Source: Candidatus Omnitrophota bacterium
GTDB lineage: Bacteria; Omnitrophota; Gorgyraeia; 2-01-FULL-45-10
Length of the DNA: 10,908 nt
NCBI GenBank assembly: GCA_026387135.1
Contig: JAPLMH010000158.1
Coordinates: forward strand, 1-10,908
Direction of reading: 5' to 3'
The notes under the pieces were generated by a model that was not told the origin of the DNA, searched no databases, and saw only the letters and a list, made by a program, of their open reading frames with translations. The position numbers were made by a program, and so were the translations under genes. Of this stretch, positions 1 to 7,225 are shown one piece after another. The stretch's first letter is position 1. Each line of letters starts with the position of its first letter.

Positions 1-978
1 TTCAGTAATGTAACCGGTAAGATCTGGAATGGGGTGCGTTATATCGTCATTAGGCATCGTTAGTATCGGCAATTGAGTAATAGAGCCGAGCAGCCCCTTT
101 ATCATACCGGCCCTTTCGTAAATGCTTGCGAGGTCAGAGTAAAGATATCCGGGATAGCCTTTCCTCGCCGGTATCTCGCCGCGCACAGTGGAGAGCTCTC
201 TTAAGGCCTCGCAATAATTCGACATATCCGTCATTATAACAAGGACATGCATCCCCTTTTTGAATGCCAGATACTCAGCGCATGTGAGCGCCAGCTTCGG
301 CGTAAGAAGCCTTTCTATGGAAGGAGCATCGGCAAGGCTTAAGAACATAGAGACCCTGTCGAGGACCCCGGACTCCTCGAAGCTCTTTATAAAGAAGCGC
401 GCTGTGTCATATTTCACTCCCATGGCCGCGAAGACCACGCAGAAGCTCTCATTCTTTACGCGCGCCTGTCTTGCGATCTGCGCCGCTATCATATCGTGAG
501 GGAGTCCGGACCCGGAGAATATCGGAAGCTTCTGGCCGCGGACAAGAGTATTCATAACGTCTATGGAGGAGAGTCCGGTCTCTATTATGTTCTTCGGGTA
601 ATCTCTGGCGGTGGGATTGATGGCCATGCCGTTAACATCGAGCTGTTCATCGTACGCGCTGCGGGGCATATTGTCCAGCGGATTGCCTAGTCCATCGAAG
701 ACTCTGCCCAACATATCTTCGGAGACGCCTATCATCAACGGCGTCTCTTTGAACTGGACCTTGCAGTTCTTTAAGCTCATCCCGCTTGTGCCGCCCAGCA
801 CCTGGACGACGGCATAGCCCTTTCCGACCTCGAGCGTTATCCCGAAGCGGGAGCGCCCATCATTATCGACAACCTCCACAACTTCGTTATATCCTACATT
901 ATGGATATTCCGTATGATAAACAGCGGCCCGACTATCTCGTTCAAGGCCAGATATTCTCTTAAGCTATATTCATGCAT
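1..978 (-). CDS. atpB: V/A-type ATPase subunit B (NtpB), 5' part only
   Basis: This is the non-catalytic nucleotide-binding subunit that alternates with A in the A3B3 head. I translated 326 residues from the minus strand; the reading frame runs off the window, and the family is usually about 430-460 residues. The N-terminal barrel is followed by ARDYP at 124-128, IETGLSSIDVMNTLVRGQK at 132-150, and SGSGLPHD at 155-162, the B-type degenerate P-loop that replaces a true Walker A. MTDMSNYCEALRE (249-261) and RKGYPGYLYSDLA (272-284) are further B-subunit signatures. The arginine finger, near residue 350 in this family, is outside the window. The ATG overlaps the TAA of subunit A (TAATG), so translation is probably coupled. 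An AAGGAG lies about 11 nt upstream of the ATG. Of 24 isoleucine codons 16 are ATA. Confidence 0.96.
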   Translation of the reverse strand, partial: MHEYSLREYLALNEIVGPLFIIRNIHNVGYNEVVEVVDNDGRSRFGITLEVGKGYAVVQVLGGTSGMSLKNCKVQFKETPLMIGVSEDMLGRVFDGLGNPLDNMPRSAYDEQLDVNGMAINPTARDYPKNIIETGLSSIDVMNTLVRGQKLPIFSGSGLPHDMIAAQIARQARVKNESFCVVFAAMGVKYDTARFFIKSFEESGVLDRVSMFLSLADAPSIERLLTPKLALTCAEYLAFKKGMHVLVIMTDMSNYCEALRELSTVRGEIPARKGYPGYLYSDLASIYERAGMIKGLLGSITQLPILTMPNDDITHPIPDLTGYITE

Positions 979-2735
979 TAAAAATCGAGCTCCTTAAGCG
1001 CTTCGTCAACTCTACCCGGCATATTTTCCAGCCTACCGAGGTCGTCTTCGGTATATTCCGTCTTCATCCTCATCAACTCCTGAAATATCGGTAGTACCCT
1101 GATCTCACTCACCCCTATACCTTTCTTAACAAGAAGATCGCCCGCCCTGTAAAAAGTGATTATGCTCTTCAACATAAGGAATTGCTTCTTTGCGGATGAA
1201 TATGCGTCCACTTTATCGAAAGCGTTCTGCTGCAGGAACGCGTTCTTAAATATATAGCACGTCTCCAGTATGAGGCGCTGCGTCTGCGGCAATACTTCCG
1301 GCCCTACAAGCTTCACCACCTGCAGAAGTTTCTGCTCTTTCTGCAGGAGTTCCATTATCGTATAGCGCAACTCCAGCCACTGGGCACTTATTTTATCATG
1401 CCACCATTTCTTTATATCATCCAGATATTCGGAGTAGCTCTCGACCCACCCTATTGAAGGATAGTGCCTGGCGTTGGCAAGGTCCCTGTCCAGCGCCCAG
1501 AAGCAGCGGATAAATCTCTTTGTATGCGACGTTACGGGTTCGGAAAAATCCCCGCCCGGAGGAGATACGGAAGCTATGATAGTGATAGAGCCGTCCTCAT
1601 CGTTCAGTGTTCTCACTTTGCCAGCTCTTTCGTAGAACTCCGCCAGCCGCGAAGGCAGATATGCCGGGAAGCCCTCCTCGAGCGGCATCTCTTCCAGTCT
1701 CCCGGAAAGCTCCCTCAAGGCCTCCGCCCATCTTGATGTGGAGTCGGCCATGAGCGCGACATTATATCCCATGTCGCGGTAGTACTCCGCCATCGTGATC
1801 CCGGTATATATGCTTGCCTCGCGCGCCGCTACCGGCATATTAGATGTGTTGGCTATAAATATCGTTCTTTCGGTCAGCGGCCTTCCGGTCTTCGGATCGA
1901 CCAGCTTTGGAAAGTTCAACAATACATCCGTCATCTCATTGCCGCGCTCTCCGCATCCTACAAATAGCACTATGTCGGCATCGCTCCACTTGGCTATCTG
2001 GTGCTGAACGACGGTCTTGCCTGTCCCAAAACCACCGGGGATGGCAACGCACCCGCCCTTGGCCACGGGAAAGAGCGTATCTATGACACGTTGGCCGGTT
2101 ATGAGCGGTTCATTGACACCCAGTCTTTCGTCATAAGGCCTGCTCTTCCTGACCGGCCAGCGCTGGTACATGAATACATCTAGATCAATGCCGTCTTGCG
2201 CCACAACGGCTATCTTTTCCGAAAGAGAATAGTCTCCCTCCGAAGCCACCCACTTCAACGATCCGCTGATAGCCGGAGGTATCAATATCTTCTGAATTAT
2301 CAGATCGGTCTCTTTTACCTCACCTACCTGTTCCCCGCCCTTTATTGCTTCGCCCGCTTTCCTGCGGGGGAGAAAGTGCCACTTTTTATTTCTGTCGAGA
2401 GCTGCTACATGCACGCCCTTCTGAATATAGAAACCCTCTTTTTCCCTTATGACCTCGAGAGGCCGCTGTATGCCGTCGTATATGTTCCCTAAAAGACCGG
2501 GCCCCAACTCTACGCATAAAGGAGTGCCCTGAGTGTATATAAGATCTCCGGCCTTCAGAGAAGTCGTGTCCTCGTAGACCTGTATAAAGGCCTTATCTCC
2601 TTTTATCCTCACCACTTCTCCGATGAGATGGTCCTCTCCGACCTCGACCATGTCGAGCATTCTAACGGAGGCGACCTCTTCGGCCTCCACTACGGGCCCT
2701 ACAACTCTGTATATTTTTCCGGCTATGCTCGACAT
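978..2735 (-). CDS. atpA: V/A-type ATPase catalytic subunit A (NtpA)
   Basis: The catalytic subunit hydrolyses or makes ATP at the A/B interfaces of the soluble head. At 585 residues it has normal family length. The N-terminal barrel (1-70) is followed by the A-specific insertion (about 110-185) that distinguishes it from F-type beta. The Walker A motif is GGFGTGKT at 234-241. GERGNEM at 262-268 carries the catalytic Glu263. Walker B is in ALMADSTSRWAEALRE, with Asp331. SPPGGDFSEPVT (391-402) is another strong A signature. The C-terminal helical domain follows. In the P-loop the second position is Gly, where the Thermus and Enterococcus proteins have Pro. The start is 3 nt after the stop of subunit E with no clear Shine-Dalgarno, which points to translational coupling. 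The stop overlaps the ATG of subunit B. Confidence 0.98.
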   Translation of the reverse strand: MSSIAGKIYRVVGPVVEAEEVASVRMLDMVEVGEDHLIGEVVRIKGDKAFIQVYEDTTSLKAGDLIYTQGTPLCVELGPGLLGNIYDGIQRPLEVIREKEGFYIQKGVHVAALDRNKKWHFLPRRKAGEAIKGGEQVGEVKETDLIIQKILIPPAISGSLKWVASEGDYSLSEKIAVVAQDGIDLDVFMYQRWPVRKSRPYDERLGVNEPLITGQRVIDTLFPVAKGGCVAIPGGFGTGKTVVQHQIAKWSDADIVLFVGCGERGNEMTDVLLNFPKLVDPKTGRPLTERTIFIANTSNMPVAAREASIYTGITMAEYYRDMGYNVALMADSTSRWAEALRELSGRLEEMPLEEGFPAYLPSRLAEFYERAGKVRTLNDEDGSITIIASVSPPGGDFSEPVTSHTKRFIRCFWALDRDLANARHYPSIGWVESYSEYLDDIKKWWHDKISAQWLELRYTIMELLQKEQKLLQVVKLVGPEVLPQTQRLILETCYIFKNAFLQQNAFDKVDAYSSAKKQFLMLKSIITFYRAGDLLVKKGIGVSEIRVLPIFQELMRMKTEYTEDDLGRLENMPGRVDEALKELDF

Positions 2736-2738
2736 ATA

Positions 2739-3344
2739 TTAAAAAGCCTCTTTAAGCAGTTTCATGTAGATCTCATCATAAGCTCTCTTGAGCCTTGCGG
2801 AGAACCTGTTATCGAATAATAATCTGCCGTCCCGTGACTGCACCATCACGCCTATCTCGCCAAAATCGCTCTTCTTAAACTCCACCGTAAGATCTTTAAC
2901 TTGAGATATCGCGCCTTCATCGAGATGGGAATAAAATACCTGCGCATTTTTATCGTCGATTATCTTGACGCCTTCTAATATAGCGTCTCTTAAAAATTTC
3001 ACATAATCCTTATTGCCGCGGAAGTTTTCAGCCTCTCTCTTCACGGCCGCGATGACATCCGCTATGAATAAGCTCTTTGTCTCCAGATCCACCCTTCTCT
3101 TCTCCATGGTAACGGTGGAGAATATCCTCTCTCTCTTCTGCGCCACCTCTTTTTCGGCGGCGGAAAGGATGGCTCGGGTCAGAGTTTGGGCCTCTTTTAA
3201 GGCTTCAGACAAAATACGCTCTCTCTCTTTATGCGCTTTGCCCAGAAGAAGCCCCGCCTCTTCGGACGACTCCTCGCTTATCCTGGAGCATATCTTCTCG
3301 GCATTCTCTCCGTTTATCTTTGAAACGTCCTTCTTATTCTTCAT
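2739..3344 (-). CDS. atpE: V/A-type ATPase subunit E (peripheral stalk)
   Basis: Subunit E pairs with the small H/G-type coiled-coil subunit to form the peripheral stalks that hold the A3B3 head still against the membrane part. The 201-residue product has the family layout. Residues about 10-90 are a long charged helix rich in Glu, Lys, Arg and Ala (for example EEAGLLLGKAHKERERILSE). The C-terminal globular part contains FGEIGVMVQSRDGRLLFDNRFSARLKR (near 160-187), which matches the usual 'GGvvv...dG.i..dntf..rl' end of E proteins. Length and position beside A support the call; sequence identity in this family is generally low. The gene begins 2 nt after subunit F and ends 3 nt before subunit A. 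Confidence 0.9.
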   Translation of the reverse strand: MKNKKDVSKINGENAEKICSRISEESSEEAGLLLGKAHKERERILSEALKEAQTLTRAILSAAEKEVAQKRERIFSTVTMEKRRVDLETKSLFIADVIAAVKREAENFRGNKDYVKFLRDAILEGVKIIDDKNAQVFYSHLDEGAISQVKDLTVEFKKSDFGEIGVMVQSRDGRLLFDNRFSARLKRAYDEIYMKLLKEAF

Positions 3345-3346
3345 GT

Positions 3347-3649
3347 CTATACGCTTATTCCTATGGCCTTCTTCAGAACTTCGCTCACGCTCTTCGTCTT
3401 GGTCTCCACGCCGCGTGACGGGATCTCAAGGACAAGTGGAAGCGACTTACTATACAGCATCTCATCCAGCTCTTCCTCTATAAATGATGCCGCCTTCTGC
3501 GTCACAAGGATCACTCCGACGCCTTCTGACGAGGCAGCCACTTTAAGCGCCTCCAGAGCCTCGCTGCGGGCCGATACCTCGCGCGTCTCGACGCCCGCAA
3601 GCTTAAACCCCAGACTGCTCGCGCTGTCTGCGATACAAAAGAAATGCAT
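3347..3649 (-). CDS. atpF: V/A-type ATPase subunit F (NtpG, central shaft)
   Basis: Subunit F is a small Rossmann-like protein that binds the D shaft and regulates or stabilises the rotor. The 100-residue product begins with MHFFCIADSASSLGFKLAGVE, matching the family's N-terminal strand and GF.LaGv. It continues with VGVILVTQKAASFIEEELDE (about 44-63) and LPLVLEIPSRGVE (about 70-82), where LPLVLEIPS is the best family signature. The C-terminal KKAIGISV also fits. Its ATG follows directly on the TAA of subunit K (TAAATG) and no separate strong ribosome binding site is visible, so it is probably translated by ribosomes finishing K. Subunit E starts 2 nt after its end. Here F precedes E, the reverse of the Thermus and Enterococcus operons. 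Confidence 0.93.
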   Translation of the reverse strand: MHFFCIADSASSLGFKLAGVETREVSARSEALEALKVAASSEGVGVILVTQKAASFIEEELDEMLYSKSLPLVLEIPSRGVETKTKSVSEVLKKAIGISV

Positions 3650-3874
3650 TTATACTCTGCCCAGTATCATTATCGAGATTATGAGACCGTAAATAGCTAT
3701 ACCTTCGGCCAGGCCCACGTAAATAAGAGCCTTGCCTGCTATCTCCGGCTTTTCACTCATCGCTCCGACGGCTGCCGCCCCGACATAAGCCACCGCAATG
3801 CCCGCGGCGATCGCGCTCAACCCCGTGGCCATAGCGGCCGACAGAAAAGCCCATTTGACCGTATTAGGATCCAT
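3650..3874 (-). CDS. atpK: V/A-type ATPase subunit K, 2-TM proteolipid (c-ring)
   Basis: Subunit K is the proteolipid that assembles into the rotating membrane ring and carries the transported ion. The 74-residue product is a simple helical hairpin with no signal peptide: helix 1 about residues 8-39, a polar loop MSEKPEIAGK at 39-48, and helix 2 about 46-71. Glu57 in helix 2 (GLAEGIAIYG) is the expected ion-binding carboxylate. Compared with the Thermus proteolipid, the helix-1 position holding Gln is Val28 here, and the residue after the Glu is Gly58 instead of Thr. These are positions that supply Na+ ligands in sodium-binding rings, so proton use is more likely (inference). The gene is preceded by the only perfect Shine-Dalgarno of the operon, 5 nt from the ATG. 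Confidence 0.96.
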   Translation of the reverse strand: MDPNTVKWAFLSAAMATGLSAIAAGIAVAYVGAAAVGAMSEKPEIAGKALIYVGLAEGIAIYGLIISIMILGRV

Positions 3875-3879
3875 CTGTT

Positions 3880-3887
3880 ACCTCCTT
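3880..3887 (-). promoter_or_regulatory. Perfect Shine-Dalgarno site (AAGGAGGT) for subunit K
   Basis: On the minus strand AAGGAGGT is followed by 5 nt (AACAG) and then the ATG of subunit K, inside the 19-nt gap after subunit I. It is fully complementary to the usual 16S rRNA 3' end. Other starts in the operon have weak sites or depend on overlaps. A strong site here fits the high copy number of the ring subunit in each complex (inference). Confidence 0.85.
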
Positions 3888-3893
3888 TTTTTA

Positions 3894-5798
3894 CTACATC
3901 GTTAGTGGTTTATAAAAACGCTTCCCGCTCATAAAGAACTTGGAAAAGAACTCGTAATAATTTAAACGCAGGCTCTGTATGCTCACTACGAGACCTTCAA
4001 GAAGTATTATAAGAATATTGCCGAGCACCAATACGACCAAAGACGCCGCAGTGCCCCCTACGCCTTTCATTATACGCGACAGTTCAAATATCGACAAGAA
4101 GAGTCCCGCATGGGCCAACGCGAACGCGGCTATACGTATAAAAGATACGGTATTGGCAAGGTAGCCCATCACTATTTCCAGTATATCTATAGTGCTCTCC
4201 ATGAACGCCGTCAATACAGGCTCTCTCTTCTTTTTTACGATTAATTCGACGAGAGGCTTTAGGAATAAGAGCCCCATGCATGCCAAAAATACGATTATGT
4301 ATATCGGCTGAAATCCATTTCTCGAGACCAGCATTTTGCTTACGAGCGCTATGCCCGTCCAGTATATAACGCCTGCTATCAAGCCGGCCTTATCAAAAAG
4401 GGCCTTTACGTAGTCTCTGTCTTTGACCGCATTTATGACATTTAACAGGATGCCTCCGGTTATCATGACCACGCCGAAGAGTATGCTTATTTTGAATATC
4501 TCGATAATGCTGTGCATCGGTTTTATCCACAGCGACTGGAACTCATATCCGAAGAAGCTCCCGTACAATATGCCAAAGAGCCCGGAGCTGACCCCGCAAT
4601 AGAATATCAGGGTACCGGCCTGCTTTATCTTATCTTTTTTGCTTCTCCATAAAAACAGGCTTACCACCGACAGGACAAGCCCGTGGCCCAGGTCGCCGAA
4701 CATCGCGCCGAACATTATGAGGAAGCTTATCGCGACGAATATCGTCGGGTCGATAGTACCGTAACGCGGGATACCGTAAGCGTCTATTAATAGTTCGAAC
4801 GGCTTGAAGATCTTGGTGTGCTGAAGCTTTACCGGTATCTCCTCTTTAGGTATATCCAGCTCCTCGGCCCTTCTCTCTTCTACGCAGGAGCATGGTTCGA
4901 GCTTCTTTATCTCGTCTATGATCCTGTCCTTCTCCGATCTCGGCACCCAGCCGGATATAAGAGCGGTCTTTTCCGTGACGCTTGAATATCTCTTCGCTTC
5001 AAGCAGGGACTTCTTCACCTTTACGTAAGCCTCTATATCGGAAAGCCCTCCCTGTAATTCGTCTTTTAATTTCCCGAGGCTGGAGTTTACGGCTTCGACA
5101 TCCTTTTTGCAGAGATCTATCTCATCTTTTATCTTCTTGACCACTTCTTTGGAAAACTCCTGCGGCTCCTGATTTTGGTCGAGCTTGGCCCATCCGAGAT
5201 CTCTCAGTACTTTGTCCAGCAGTTCTCTGTCCCGTCTTAATCCTATAAAGAGAAGCGCTACCCTGGAGCCTTCTTTCTTAAAAGGATATACTATATGCGG
5301 TATATCTTTCAGGCTCCTCTCGAGAACCGGCAGGCTCTTCTCTTCGATGCTTCCCATCTGGGCTTTCAAAAAAGAGTAGGAAGACGGCAGCCTGTTAACG
5401 GCGAACGGCGCATACTCTTCGAGGCGCAAGAGCATCGCCTCTTTCGTATTCAGCCGGGCATTCAGGTCCTCCCTCTCTGCCACCAACGGTTTGATCGCCT
5501 CTTCGAACCTGGTCAAAATTTTGTCTGCCTCATCGTAGGAGAAGTTCTTCAACTCTTTTTTTGGAGCTAGCCTTATACCGGTCTTCTTGGCTATCTCTCC
5601 GAGGCGCGATTGAAGCGATTCATATAACGCATACTCCTTATCGATCTGAAACGGCGAAATGCCTCCCATCCCCTCCTCGATACCGCGTATGTCGACCGGC
5701 TGGAATACGCCCGACTTCAAAAGGCGCGAGACAATGCTCTCCGTCTTTTCTTTGAGGACGGCTATAGTGACTAGCTCCATCGCTTCGGCTGTAAGCAT
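3894..5798 (-). CDS. atpI: V/A-type ATPase subunit I (NtpI, membrane stator, a-subunit equivalent)
   Basis: Subunit I joins the peripheral stalks to the membrane and forms the ion half-channels beside the K ring. The product is 634 residues. Residues 1-335 are a cytoplasmic arm with coiled-coil stretches (about 90-125 and 215-270). From about 350 the C-terminal half is membrane-embedded, with roughly eight hydrophobic segments. MFGAMFGDLGHGL at 362-374 is a family hallmark. Arg555 in VSFIRIAAFALAHAG and Arg611 in QSLRLNYYEFFSKFF correspond to the two conserved arginines facing the ring; Gln608, Glu601 and His563 are also kept. The end, KRFYKPLTM, resembles the usual C-terminus. The ATG is 8 nt after subunit C, and AGGA about 6 nt upstream supports it; a second Met at residue 7 is possible. 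Confidence 0.97.
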   Translation of the reverse strand: MLTAEAMELVTIAVLKEKTESIVSRLLKSGVFQPVDIRGIEEGMGGISPFQIDKEYALYESLQSRLGEIAKKTGIRLAPKKELKNFSYDEADKILTRFEEAIKPLVAEREDLNARLNTKEAMLLRLEEYAPFAVNRLPSSYSFLKAQMGSIEEKSLPVLERSLKDIPHIVYPFKKEGSRVALLFIGLRRDRELLDKVLRDLGWAKLDQNQEPQEFSKEVVKKIKDEIDLCKKDVEAVNSSLGKLKDELQGGLSDIEAYVKVKKSLLEAKRYSSVTEKTALISGWVPRSEKDRIIDEIKKLEPCSCVEERRAEELDIPKEEIPVKLQHTKIFKPFELLIDAYGIPRYGTIDPTIFVAISFLIMFGAMFGDLGHGLVLSVVSLFLWRSKKDKIKQAGTLIFYCGVSSGLFGILYGSFFGYEFQSLWIKPMHSIIEIFKISILFGVVMITGGILLNVINAVKDRDYVKALFDKAGLIAGVIYWTGIALVSKMLVSRNGFQPIYIIVFLACMGLLFLKPLVELIVKKKREPVLTAFMESTIDILEIVMGYLANTVSFIRIAAFALAHAGLFLSIFELSRIMKGVGGTAASLVVLVLGNILIILLEGLVVSIQSLRLNYYEFFSKFFMSGKRFYKPLTM

Positions 5799-5806
5799 CT
5801 AAGATC

Positions 5807-6847
5807 CTATATGTTTATCAATCTCGAAAGCTCTTCTTTTTTTAAGCCGCATGCCTTGGCATACAGTAAAGATATTATATTCTTAGTCTCTCTTCTCTTT
5901 AGTATAAGGTAGCCAAATACAGTCCCTATCGTAAAAGGATTGCCGCCAAGCGCCTTCCTGACTTCCTTCAAAAGCATTTCGTAAAGGAAGCTCTCTATCA
6001 GATGTATATTCTCGTCCGCCAGTTTCTTTATCGGCAGATAGGGACCGAGCGCGATCGACTCGATGACCTTGGTTATTCCGTCCGGGGTATAGAGGTTCCT
6101 CAGCATGTTCTTGCTTATCATGGAGCCACCTGGCATGAACCATTCGAGCATGTCGCCTAAATTCAGCCCATAATATTTACGCAGCTTTATGAGCCATTGG
6201 ATATTTTCGCTGTCGACCTCGACCGCAAGTATCTTTGACGCCACTCTTTTATCGGTGGCGGAGAAGGCGCCTATACATGATATTAACCTGTTGTAGTAAT
6301 CTATATCCAACGAAGCCTCGAGATAGAAGAGCGACTTTGTTGATTTGAATTTATCGCGCGCCAGCAGGAGCGGCTCCTTATAATCTGTCTTATCGAGCAA
6401 TACGATAACCTCTTCGATAGACTCGGCGGATGCTATTCTTTTATAATCTATGTCAAATTTTATCTTCTCCGATAATATGTAATCCTGAACATTCACCGGA
6501 TCCTTACTATACCATAGCCTTAAAATGACTTTCAGGTCCTCTATTTCATACCTCTGCATCAGCATAGATACGAACTCTCTCTCCTTCTTTCCGGATAGCG
6601 AATCGTGCACCTTTCTGTAGATCGAGATATCGTTTAAGAGAAGCTTTCTTTCCAGCGCAAGCAAGTCGAGCGATTCCGGGCTTACGTTGGCAAAGATATT
6701 CTGGTATCGGGTTTTTTTAAGCTGGTCTATGAGATCGTAGATATTTTTTGAATCGATGAGGCCGGCAAAGGTCGAGGGGTCTAGCAGGTATGAAAGCATC
6801 GCTCTTACCTTGGCATTGGTAAAAGCGTATGTTGCCAACTGGCGCAT
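5807..6847 (-). CDS. atpC: V/A-type ATPase subunit C (NtpC, d-subunit equivalent)
   Basis: Subunit C is the funnel-shaped all-helical protein that plugs the D-F shaft into the K ring. The 346-residue product fits the usual size of about 320-360 residues. Its start, RQLATYAFTNAKVRAMLSYLL, matches the family's opening 'y.y.narvra...lL' helix. The rest is helical with repeated patterns such as YEIEDLKVILRLWYSK (about 101-116), a counterpart of the 'fei.NlktilR.k' motif of this family. No signal peptide or membrane segment is seen. The ATG lies 2 nt after the stop of subunit H and is preceded by AAAGG. Its position before I and K, instead of between E and F, differs from the Thermus and Enterococcus operons. 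Confidence 0.93.
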   Translation of the reverse strand: MRQLATYAFTNAKVRAMLSYLLDPSTFAGLIDSKNIYDLIDQLKKTRYQNIFANVSPESLDLLALERKLLLNDISIYRKVHDSLSGKKEREFVSMLMQRYEIEDLKVILRLWYSKDPVNVQDYILSEKIKFDIDYKRIASAESIEEVIVLLDKTDYKEPLLLARDKFKSTKSLFYLEASLDIDYYNRLISCIGAFSATDKRVASKILAVEVDSENIQWLIKLRKYYGLNLGDMLEWFMPGGSMISKNMLRNLYTPDGITKVIESIALGPYLPIKKLADENIHLIESFLYEMLLKEVRKALGGNPFTIGTVFGYLILKRRETKNIISLLYAKACGLKKEELSRLINI

Positions 6848-6849
6848 GG

Positions 6850-7167
6850 CTAACCTTTTATGGTTATGATCTTTGAAAAGATATCCCCCGCTATTTTGGG
6901 AATATCTTTCTCTCTTTGGCTCCGCGAAAGAGCCGCGCTCTCTTTAGCTTCTCCAAGGATCCTGTCCTTCTCGATGAGAAAGGCCTTTTCAGAATCTTCT
7001 TTTTTATTGCGGGCCAGATCTTCGGTCTTATTGACGGCGTCTTGTATCAAGAGAAGGGCTTCTTCTTTTGCTTTGAGGACTATGTCACGGGATTGGCTTT
7101 GCGCCTGCTCTACCTTTGAGCGCGCGGATTGTTCTTCCTGTAGTATACGATCTACTATCTCTCGCAT
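6850..7167 (-). CDS. atpH: V/A-type ATPase subunit H (G-type peripheral stalk, NtpF-like)
   Basis: This is the small coiled-coil partner of subunit E in the peripheral stalk. From the ATG at 7167 the product is 105 residues, nearly all one charged helix (for example REIVDRILQEEQSARSKVEQ, with KAKEEA and KKEDSEKAFLIEKDR further on) and no membrane segment. Size, composition and first place in the ATPase operon support the call; sequence alone would say only 'coiled coil'. The frame stays open upstream to a TTG at 7191, which would add eight residues. I reject that start because the -10 box of the promoter lies inside those codons. Its stop is 2 nt before subunit C. Confidence 0.86.
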   Translation of the reverse strand: MREIVDRILQEEQSARSKVEQAQSQSRDIVLKAKEEALLLIQDAVNKTEDLARNKKEDSEKAFLIEKDRILGEAKESAALSRSQREKDIPKIAGDIFSKIITIKG

Positions 7168-7174
7168 TGTACTG

Positions 7175-7203
7175 ATTTTACCATACAACAATTATATTGA
7201 CAA
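7175..7203 (-). promoter_or_regulatory. Sigma70-type promoter of the ATPase operon
   Basis: On the minus strand, TTGTCA (7203-7198, 5 of 6 to consensus) is followed by exactly 17 nt and TAAAAT (7180-7175, 5 of 6). Only 7 nt then separate the -10 box from the ATG of subunit H, so transcription would start at or within about two bases of the start codon. The prediction rests on sequence match and position only. Confidence 0.7.
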
Positions 7204-7225
7204 CAATATCGATATGATGTACTTT
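7197..7225 (+). promoter_or_regulatory. Possible divergent promoter for the cysteine-rich gene
   Basis: On the plus strand, TTGACA (7197-7202, 6 of 6) is followed by 17 nt and TACTTT (7220-7225, only 3 of 6). The perfect -35 overlaps the -35 of the ATPase promoter on the other strand. If used, the transcript would start near the ATG at 7232. The weak -10 makes this uncertain. Confidence 0.3.

Noticed and set aside
3013..3483. Plus-strand frame of 156 codons across the E and F subunit genes
   Set aside because: It is antisense to two clear ATPase genes, is Ser/Phe/Leu-rich without motifs, and has no plausible start context.
6860..7213. Upstream in-frame extension of the cysteine-rich plus-strand gene
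   Set aside because: It would run antisense through subunit H and its promoter; the Ser/Arg-rich extension looks like a reverse reading of the coiled coil.
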